Position numbers and translations under genes: made by a program. Source: Carex sylvatica (taxonomy: Eukaryota; Streptophyta; Magnoliopsida; Poales; Cyperaceae). From it: a stretch of DNA of 41,445 nt. Shown piece after piece: positions 33,554-41,445 of this stretch (within the stretch, counting starts at the first letter, position 1; each line of letters starts with the position of its first letter). The stretch lies in NCBI GenBank assembly GCA_964058845.1, contig CAXKVR010000344.1, positions 1 to 41,445 of the forward strand, given 5' to 3'. Below the pieces are notes generated by a model, which worked only from the letters and a program-made list of their open reading frames with translations, ran no database searches and was not told the origin of the DNA.

Positions 33554-33834
33554 TAGGTGATATGAATTTTAGATACGATATTTTAATCTGTTACCCATAC
33601 ACAGATTCTGAAGTTAATTAACGATCAGCTGAGGTCCACATCCAATTGGGTTTAAGATGATATAACAATCTCGCGGGATCCACATGTCAGTTACTTCAAT
33701 TATCTTTGATAAGCATGAGCCGGGAGTAAAGAGTATAGATAGTATCGAGATTCTCCCTTTGGTTCTAAACCAAATCAGTGCTTTCGATTGTGTACTATTT
33801 TAATTTTGTTGATGTTAACTTTTTCTCCTTCCAG

Positions 33835-33989
33835 AAAAGCATCGCCTCTGCTAGTTGAAATCGAATCCACCCGAGTTCTTGTCGATTTCAAATCGAAGTT
33901 CTCTTCCGATCGTCAATCACATCCAACTGTTGAAGATACATCCGTCGCAAACAAACTAGAAGGAAGAAAGATTCGGCGTAAATCGAACG
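33835..33989 (+). other. Likely 5' UTR exon of the diacylglycerol kinase gene
   Basis: It ends AATCGAACG followed by the strong donor GTGAGTC at 33990. A pyrimidine tract and CCAG (33820-33834) precede it and could be an acceptor, or the exon may simply extend further left from a nearby transcription start. It is rich in TC and unlike the AT-rich flanks. Its intron would end at the acceptor GTACACAG (34581-34588), 12 bases before the ATG. Confidence 0.5.
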
Positions 33990-34213
33990 GTGAGTCTCTT
34001 CCGATTCAAGTTTTTTTTCGCCCAAAACCAAAACGCAGTTAGTCGGTCTGGAAAATCGCACAATAATCGGATCAATGAGCCGCCGATAGATTCTCCAAAC
34101 CATGATAGCAACAATGGACTATTGCTTATTGCTATGGTAGAAGTTCCAATTTTAAGTAAGGTACTTCACAAACAATAGAATAGGCGGGTGGGGTTTTGTG
34201 TTTTTTTTTTTTT

Positions 34214-34248
34214 GGGGGGGGGCGGGCGGGGGCGGGAGGTGGAGGGGG
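34214..34248 (+). repeat. G-rich tract with quadruplex potential in the leader intron
   Basis: A T-run is followed by nine G, then CGGGCGGGGGCGGGAGG and further G-runs. At least four runs of three or more G occur within 30 bases, an isolated tract in AT-rich DNA inside the inferred 5' UTR intron. Confidence 0.85.
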
Positions 34249-34600
34249 CCCTGAGTCCCCGCTGGCCTCTGCTTCGCTCTGTCTCTGTAAGGAGTATTAT
34301 TGCTCATTTTTTAAGGGAGTAACTTTCTGTTATTTTCTTAATTAGCTGACTAATGGTGAACAAAAAAAAAAAGTATTTAAAACAGATGCTGAATAATTAC
34401 TTGAGCCTGATTACCAGCTCTACGCAGTTGAACACTTCATGACTTTTCTCTGACAATTTGAATACTTAATTTAAGAAAAAGCCCCTGAATTTTTTTTTTA
34501 TACTGTGACTTTAATTTCACTTTATATGTGGACTTGTTCTCTGAAATTGTATTATCTAAAGGTCTCTGTGAAATTCTTTGGTACACAGGAATTTAGCAAG

Positions 34601-37600
34601 ATGTTACACCCAAAATGGCAGGCGGTTTCAATATACTTTTCTGACTATGGTTGGTCTTTTGTCATCTCAATAGTTGCTGTTATCTTAGCCATTTGTTATG
34701 CAATAAACCAACTAAACAACAACGTGAACCTCAATTTTGGCCGGGCCATTCGTGCGAGGTCGAAGAGGTATCAAAAGTCAAAGCACAAGGTTCCAGAATC
34801 TTCCCATATATGGAAGAAGGTACCTGCCATCAAATCAAAAGGCCTTAAATGCTGTGTATGTCTCAAATCAGTTTCGACCCCACATTGTCAGAACATACAT
34901 CGATGTGATGTTTGTGGGGCCAACGCACATACAAACTGTTCTGGAAATTCACACAAGGATTGTAAGTGTGTATCGATGTTTGGGTCTGAGTGTGTTCGAC
35001 ACCAGTGGGCTGTGCAGTGGGTTGACATGGCAGACCGGTCTGAGGATGCTTCATTTTGTTGTTACTGCGAGGAACCATGTGGTGGAGTTCTAGTAGCTGA
35101 TGCACCTGTTTGGTATTGCATGTGGTGTCAGAGACTGGTGCATGTGGATTGCCATGCCAACCTAGCGAAGGAGACCGAGGATACGTGCGACCTGGGATCA
35201 TTGAGGCGGGTTATCCTGTCGCCTCTCTGTGTCAGACAGTTGCACCATCTTGGTACCGCACGCATACTTAGCTCCCTTACTCATGGTGCGAATGAGCTGG
35301 TTTACACAATGGGGGAGCGTATTAGAGGACGCAGTAGAAAGAACAGAAGTGGTATCAATAAAGGTGGCAATAATGCTACCAAGCAAGATATGAAAACTAC
35401 TGATGTAACGGCACCGCAAATTAATGGAGTAGTAAGAGAAAATGGTGAGAATGGTGGAAAGTTTGATGGGATTAAAGGTGAAAAGCCTGCCACAATTGAT
35501 GAAACTACTAATGTTTCGGCACCACAAATTAATGTAGCGAGAGAAAATGGTGAGACTGGTATGAAGTTAGAATTTGATGGTACCAAGGGTGAAAAGGCTG
35601 TCACAAATGATGAAAATAGAGGCCAAAAGCTAATATTTGGCAGTAATGAAGTCGAGGGGGTAGAACACAACTGTGAAAATGTTACTGAGAAGGTAGTAGA
35701 AAATGGTGAGAATAGAGTTGAAAAGGTAGAGAGGGAGGAAAGGAAAGGCGAGAAGGTAGAACCAGAGAAAATTTCAGCACAACATGGCCTACAGAAGTAC
35801 GAGATTTGTGATCTGCCATCAGATGCTAGACCTCTTTTAGTTTTTATTAACAAGAGGAGTGGGGCCCAGCGAGGAGACTTGCTGAGACAACGATTAATGA
35901 TTCTTCTAAATCCTGTACAGGTTAAGACAATCCCAGTACATCTATTTTGCAATTCATTCTTACATACTTCTATATTATTTGCAATAGTTACTGCAAATAT
36001 ACACATAATCTAGTGAGGAAACTCATTAAATAATTTTCTTTTTGGAAATCAACAGCAAGAAAATCATATAATTCCCCATTTTTCAATCTCTTCTTATCCA
36101 TGTAATGCAAAGAGAGCTGTAAAAGCATGCTACGTTATAATTTGGAAGCCTAAAAGATTACTACCTGAAGTGTGGAAAAGAAGACCTTTGCAATAGAATT
36201 ATCTGAAAGAAATGCTACTTGCAGTGTGTAAAAAACTAAGATTTTTGCAGTGTGTAAAAAACTATTGTGAGCCAAACAATACAGTTTTCTGATGTTATTA
36301 TGTCTGCCATTTTGCAGAACTTTGTACAAATATGCTGTTTATAATCGGCCTGCATTGCTAATAGCTCCTTTTATGGGTATTTCTTTTTCAGGTATTTGAA
36401 CTGAGCAAAGCACAAGGGCCAGAAGTTGGGCTTGCTTTCTTTCGGAAAGTACCTCACTTCAGAGTTCTAGTTTGTGGTGGGGATGGAACTGTAGGTTGGG
36501 TCCTGGATGCAATAGACAAGCAGAAATTTGAGTCACCTCCCCCAGTTGCAATTGTTCCAGCTGGAACTGGCAATGACTTGGCCCGGGTCCTCTCTTGGGG
36601 CGGCGGTTTAGGCTCAGTAACTAGGCGAGGTGGTCTTTTGTCTCTTTTGCAAAATGTCGAGTATGCAGCCGTGACGGTTTTGGATAGGTGGAGGGTTGAT
36701 TTTAAGACTACACAATCCAAGGCAGTGTCAAGTGCCAAATTTTTAAATAACTATCTGGGTAGGCGTTATGGAGTGCTTCCATGTGATATTTAATTCCTAT
36801 TTTATTCACAATTCCTACAGATTTTTTTTTTTCGTCCTTTTTTGGCAGGCATTGGTTGTGATGCAAAGGTTGCACTCGATATCCATAATCTACGTGAAGA
36901 GAACCCAGACAAGTTTTATAATCAGGTATTTCTTTTCCTGGCACATTGTTTCCTTCTCTTACTCTTCTAAATCCTAGACTCTGGTTGTACTAGATGTAGA
37001 GGTAGAGGTAGTAGTCTAATTAATGCTGTGAAAGACACTTATGATATTGTAACGTTATTTGTTCATGCAGTTTATGAATAAAGTGCTTTATGCAAGAGAA
37101 GGTGCAAAAAATATAATGGATCGAACCTTAGCTAACTTTCCGAAACAAATCAAGCTTGAGGTAGATGGCGTGGAGGTTGAACTGCCTGAGGTAGATGCAT
37201 GCATATCTATTCTTTTTCCCTCAGTTTTTTTAAGAAATTGGTTTGGCTTTTATGTCCGTACATATCTCAAATGACACACATCACAGAAAGATGAGGCATC
37301 CCTTGCATGCATGCATGAAACATGTATTCCCCTCCTATCTTTTCCAATGGTACTCAAATTACCAGTCATTTGATGTCTAGATAGAAACCTGAAAGAAGGA
37401 TAGTGTGGAGTTGTCATTTGAAAGGAAAGGGACCGGGAGGTCTGTAGATGAGAAAATTTGGTGGTTAATGGAGTTATGTTTGAAACTTTGTATTTTTTGC
37501 AGTGTTTGCTTTATATTATTTTTGAGTTTGTATCATAATTGGAACTTCTTTCCCTAAACCCAAGTTATATTTTGTTTATGCTATATATGTGTTATATAGG

Positions 37601-40600
37601 ATGCAGAAGGGGTGCTTGTGGCAAACATAGGAAGTTATATGGGAGGGGTAGATCTATGGAAAAACGAAGAGAATGATACCTTTGACAATTTCAAACCACA
37701 AAGTATGCATGACAAGATGCTTGAAGTTGTCAGTTTTACGGGCATGTGGCACCTAGGCCGACTACAGGTAACAAGAATGATGCCTTTATCTCTTGTGCAT
37801 GAATGATGGGAAATATATAAGGATATTTTTGGTTTCATTTCTAGCCTACCCCAACTTAGCCCTACAGTTTCATGTACAAGGAGTAGATGTAATGAATTCA
37901 GTAAGATATTTTCTTGCAAGCTGCACCTGATAATATTCTGACTATAAATTTCATATAGAATATTTGCTCTACTATGTTGAATGACAAATGTATTTGGTAA
38001 TTTGAGGAATGGTGCAGATAAAATGTGTAACAAGAAAGGGCTTGTGTAATTTTGTACCAGTGCAGACTGTAGGGTTACTTTTTGTTGTTTTGAGAAGCTT
38101 TAAAGGGAGAAAATTTTGAGCCAAATTGATGCTCATGATCAATGGAAAAAAAAAATACTGTCTCTAGGATAAAACACATAACAGATCACAGCTGCAATTT
38201 TGTCAGAAACTTGAATTAGTTGAAATTTGAAATTTTTATAAGAGCAATATTTTTAGGTGCATATTATTAGTACAATTTGCCAAAGTTTTTATTTTCCTCC
38301 TTTTGTTTTGTATAAAAAATTGTTAGCAGAAAGGTTCAACAAGTCCTCAATATAGTTCCTGACTCAAATTTTGAAAGAATATATGTAACCCAGAACCATC
38401 CAGAATTGAAAAGCCTAAAACAATGAATACTTCGGATTTATTACCTGTTTAAGCATATAACATAGTGCTCCTAATGCTCTCTGTGCCCTCCTTTTTTAAG
38501 ATATAGATACATAGTTACCAATCCTTTCATACACTCTAATTTTTTTTTCCGTGCATAAAATGAGTGAGAATACAAGGGCATTAGGTTTAACTCAGAAAAA
38601 TTATGAGCAGAAGGTCACTCAAAATTATTTGCTTTGGTTAACTCGAGCAAAAATGGTTGTGAAAATTTTCCTTGCCATTTTCTTATTTGCTCAACATTTT
38701 GTCACTTCATCATCTGTTTGTTCAAATTTGGTGCACAGTGCACAGCACCTAGACCCTCTTAGCTTTAAATGTTCGGTCTTCTTTAAGAAAAGAAGGAAAA
38801 CCAGGGGTAAAATTGTCAACACGTATCTAATGATTTCAATACATTGTCGATACAGGAGTGGTCTAAGGCCAAAATAGAGTGTAGGTGTACAATGGGTAAA
38901 ACCATTAAAGTGTAATGTAAGGAGAAACTGATATTTGATTGGTGCATGTTACTGACAGGTGGGGCTGTCTCGGGCAGACAGGCTGGCACAGGGGAGTTCT
39001 CTAAAAATTGAAATAATGGATCCAATGCCTATCCAAATAGACGGTGAACCCTGGTTGCAACCCCCTTGCACTCTCACAATCTCTCATCATGGCCAGGTCT
39101 TCTCTCTCTATATCTCATATTTCTATCAACTACATGGCTGATTGCTTACCAAATAGTGGAAGGATACTAGTGACAGTTGTGATAACCAACATCATAATTT
39201 TTTGGGAAAGGAGAGGTAGCACAGTTGGCTAGGAAAAAAGTCCTAGGACGGTTGATTACCCAAAGGTCGAGAGTTGGTTCCCCCTCACGACTTTGCAGCT
39301 TCTTCGAAGATTTACAAAAAAAAAAAAAAATCATAATTTTTTGAATTTAGAAATAAAATTGCATGTCCTTTATCATCTCAATAAATTCTGTGAAATTTGG
39401 TGCAATTTGAGAATCAATGGGTCACCAATAAAATGTTGATAAAATGGTACTGTTTTAACTTTTTCAAATCTCTCAATGGACGACAAATTGGTTTTGATTA
39501 TACAATTTGATACATGGCCTATCTAAATTATTGCAAACATATCTACAATTCTGTTGTTTTTTGTGCCAGTGGTTGCGGTTTTCAATTAAATTTGCTGTCA
39601 TTGTAGCTTTATCCCTCAAGTAATGCATGATATTTTCTCAATATAAGAAAAGAAGGACATTGTTAAGATTGGCTTGCAAATTTTATTTTGAGGTACTAAT
39701 GAAAAGCTGAAAGAAATGTTATATGATAGAATAGAATTGTATATTTAAAGCATCGGTGAGTAAGAGCACAGTAGCTTATGGTCTGATATAGGGGTGGCAA
39801 CGAGCTGTTAACGAGCGAGCTAGGCCACACTCATACTCGGCTTGTTAGTGTATCAAGTTGAACGAGCGAGTTTAGATTTTAGGCCCCGAGCTAAAACTCT
39901 TGCTCAAGACCGACTCATGGCTTGTCCGAGCGAGCCGAGCTAGCTTGTTACTAGCTTGGTAGATTCATAAATTTGTATATTATTTTTCTACTATATATTC
40001 AATTTCCATAGCACATCTTATTAATTATGGCTAAAATAAAATGACATTTATATGACTAATTATTGAGCAATACTCTCTTAATTCAAGTGCAAATCACCTA
40101 CAATAAATTAAGTTTGCAACAATTACATCCGCTAGCCGTGCTATTTGCACTTTCTGGCCTTGCTGGATCACTAGTGGTGGGTGTGCTAGTGGGTGTAGTA
40201 CCATCTGATGATGTTTGCAACATTCTGAAAAAAAAAATGCACAAATATCAGTTTAAAGCTCACACACTATTGTTAAATTACAGCTCTAATTCTAAATTAC
40301 ATCATAAAATGTAGATTAAAAATTACTTACACACTATCAAGTTTGAATACAAATGGGCAAGACTAAAGTATAAATTTCAAAACTAACTTAAAAGATAAAA
40401 AAATCATTAGTTTCAGAAATGCACTAACCTGGCTGTGGGACGAACAAGTGCTGATGTCCGAGGGATCACTTGAAAAAATAACCAAAATAAAATTTCAGAA
40501 AATAACTTTAAACTTTAAAGTCATCAATTTTTGTAACCAGGGAAGAATCTTACATATTTAAGGCACCTGATCAATTGTCCGAGGGATCACTGAAAAAAAA

Positions 40601-41445
40601 TAACCAAAAACAAAATTTCAGAAAAGAACTTTAAACTTTAAATTGTAATTCGGCAAGAATCTTACATATTTAAGGGTGCCGCACGGTCTGCACGAAGATG
40701 GAGTCATGAAGATGGAATTACGACTTGTGAAGATGGAGCCGCGAAAAAGGTCTCTGACTCTCCGGCAGAGTCATGGAGATGGAGGTTTTGAAGGATTTGG
40801 TGGAGGAAGGAGGAGGGCGATTGGGGAGAGCCGGAGGGATTTGAGGATTTGAGGATTTGAGAAGGGTTGGAGGCGCCGCACTAGAGAGTAGAGATAGATA
40901 GAGAGTGAGGCTATGATAATTTGAGAGTAGAATGGCCAAACGCCCAAACCTAAACCTAAAATGAACGAACGGATCTGATCATCCGATTAAAAAAACATAT
41001 AGCGGTATAGTTATTACGGTATATATGCTTAGCTCGTTAAGGAGCCGAGCTGAGCTTCACTCGAACTCATTAATTCTGGTCCGAGTATCTGGCGAGCGAG
41101 CTTATTTTGGCTCGGTCCACTAACGAACAAGCCATTACCGATTGAGTCGCGAGTTAATACCAAGCGAGCCACGAGCTTTTTTGCCAGGCCTAGTCTGATA
41201 TGATAAAAAGTGCCACAGCTGCTTATATAAGACAAGGAATGGATGCATTCCATATTTTCATATAAGAAAGGGAAAATGATGCTAGTTTATATGTTTTTTA
41301 AAATTTGATAGGCATTTGTGCTAAAGAGGATATCTGATGAGACTATTGCTCGAGCAGCTTCTGTGGTATCAGATGTACTTGAAAATGCTGAATCAAATAA
41401 TGTCATCAATGCCTCACAAAAGCGGGCCCTACTTCAAGATATTGC
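34601..41445 (+). CDS. Diacylglycerol kinase with transmembrane anchor and two C1 domains (3' end outside window)
   Basis: Phosphorylates diacylglycerol to phosphatidic acid at membranes. Exons: 34601-35920, 36392-36758, 36849-36925, 37071-37190, 37600-37767, 38959-39096 and 41312 to the window end. They give 774 aa so far, in frame with GT-AG introns. Residues about 18-36 are a hydrophobic anchor ([17 protein letters not shown]). Two cysteine/histidine-rich C1 domains lie at about 69-121 ([18 protein letters not shown]) and 134-196 ([25 protein letters not shown]). A charged, repetitive linker spans about 245-400. The catalytic domain starts near 408 ([16 protein letters not shown]) with GGDGT at 469-473 and [10 protein letters not shown] at about 496-505. 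The accessory domain follows ([50 protein letters not shown]). This is the architecture of the C1-containing plant cluster, such as Arabidopsis DGK1/DGK2. The ATG at 34601 is the first after the leader acceptor and puts the anchor near the N-terminus, as in the family. Confidence 0.95.
35396..35617 (+). repeat. In-frame ~110-bp tandem repeat in the kinase linker
   Basis: Two units start at 35396 (108 bp) and 35504 (about 114 bp). They encode [20 protein letters not shown]... and [19 protein letters not shown]..., each ending in FDG[IT]KGEK and an acidic DE. More RENGE/VENGEN-like and KGEKVE motifs follow to about residue 390. The repeats lengthen the linker between the second C1 domain and the catalytic domain. 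Confidence 0.85.
37768..38958 (+). other. Intron of the diacylglycerol kinase gene (1.2 kb)
   Basis: Donor GTAACAAG at 37768 and acceptor CTGACAG at 38958. It is AT-rich with no recognised insertion. The frame at 38551-38877 is unsupported. Confidence 0.8.
39205..39329 (+). mobile_element. tRNA-derived SINE in a kinase intron
   Basis: A ~125-bp element starts GGAAAGGAGAGGTAGCACAG. It has an RNA polymerase III A box (TAGCACAGTTGGC, 39217-39229), a degenerate B box (GAGTTGGTTCCC, 39271-39282) 54 bp later, and a 3' A-run (39316-39329). A perfect target duplication ATCATAATTTTTTG (14 bp) flanks it at 39191-39204 and 39330-39343, where the first A may belong to the tail. The perfect duplication indicates a fairly young insertion by LINE-type retrotransposition. 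Confidence 0.9.
39789..41192. mobile_element. 1404-bp non-autonomous hAT element in a kinase intron
   Basis: The ends TAGGGGTGGCAA and TTGCCAGGCCTA are 12-bp terminal inverted repeats (10 of 12 matching), flanked by a perfect 8-bp target duplication GTCTGATA (39781-39788, 41193-41200). Both subterminal regions are packed with GAGCGAGC, GAGCTAG and CGAGCC motifs, as expected for transposase binding near hAT ends. No transposase domain is seen. The minus-strand open frame at 40718-40939 (Ser/Pro/Leu-rich) could be leftover 5' leader or first exon of an autonomous parent. The intron must still splice from 39097 to 41311 across this and the SINE. Confidence 0.92.
40455..40674. repeat. ~120-bp tandem duplication inside the hAT element
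   Basis: TGTCCGAGGGATCACT...GAAAAAATAACCAAAA...TTTCAGAAAA..ACTTTAAACTTTAAA...GAATCTTACATATTTAAG occurs at 40455-40562 and again at 40575-40674 with small indels. It is an internal rearrangement of the transposon. Confidence 0.85.

Noticed and set aside
35302..36006. 234-aa open frame on the minus strand
   Set aside because: It lies exactly antisense to the first coding exon of the diacylglycerol kinase, whose sense product has clear C1 domains. The antisense protein is a Ser/Thr/Phe-rich mirror of that codon use.

Overview
This window is nuclear DNA of a flowering plant, probably a eudicot. It is AT-rich. Its genes are split into many short exons with AT-rich introns, their start codons sit in plant-like contexts (two in AATGGC or ATATGGC), and the spaces between genes are filled with small non-autonomous transposons. 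I see nothing bacterial, viral or organellar. I cannot name the species.

Layout. (1) 1-1904, + strand: the 3' end of a gene I do not recognise. A block holding two of its exons is repeated about three times in 476-bp units. (2) 1970-6478: a large imperfect palindrome. Its right arm is the last intron and 3' flank of a 14-3-3 gene, and its left arm is an inverted, partly deleted copy placed just after the unknown gene. (3) 6342-8961, - strand: a six-exon 14-3-3 gene. (4) 8962-14829: no gene; several fold-back elements and a dead LINE fragment. (5) 14830-21682, - strand: an 18-exon gene for an hnRNP Q/R-like protein of 569 aa with three RRMs, two GC-AG introns, and a helical domain placed C-terminal to the RRMs. 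(6) 22614-26172, - strand: an 8-exon TPX2-family microtubule protein of 423 aa. (7) 26173-33834: no gene; a near-perfect 420-bp hairpin MITE, a 964-bp Mutator-type fold-back element, microsatellites and smaller MITEs. (8) 33835-41445, + strand: a membrane-anchored diacylglycerol kinase with two C1 domains, cut off by the window end. Its sixth coding intron holds both a tRNA-type SINE and a 1.4-kb hAT element, each with a perfect target-site duplication.

The genes act in unrelated processes (phosphoprotein binding, RNA processing, spindle and microtubule binding, lipid signalling). I see no operon-like or pathway cluster. Exon boundaries were read by eye from splice consensus, and every exon chain keeps its reading frame.

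The most unusual items are the tandem exon array beside an inverted copy of a neighbour's 3' end, the hnRNP Q-type domain order, the two GC-AG introns in one gene, and the set of transposons whose ends and target duplications can be defined to the base. I found no convincing new multi-gene system.
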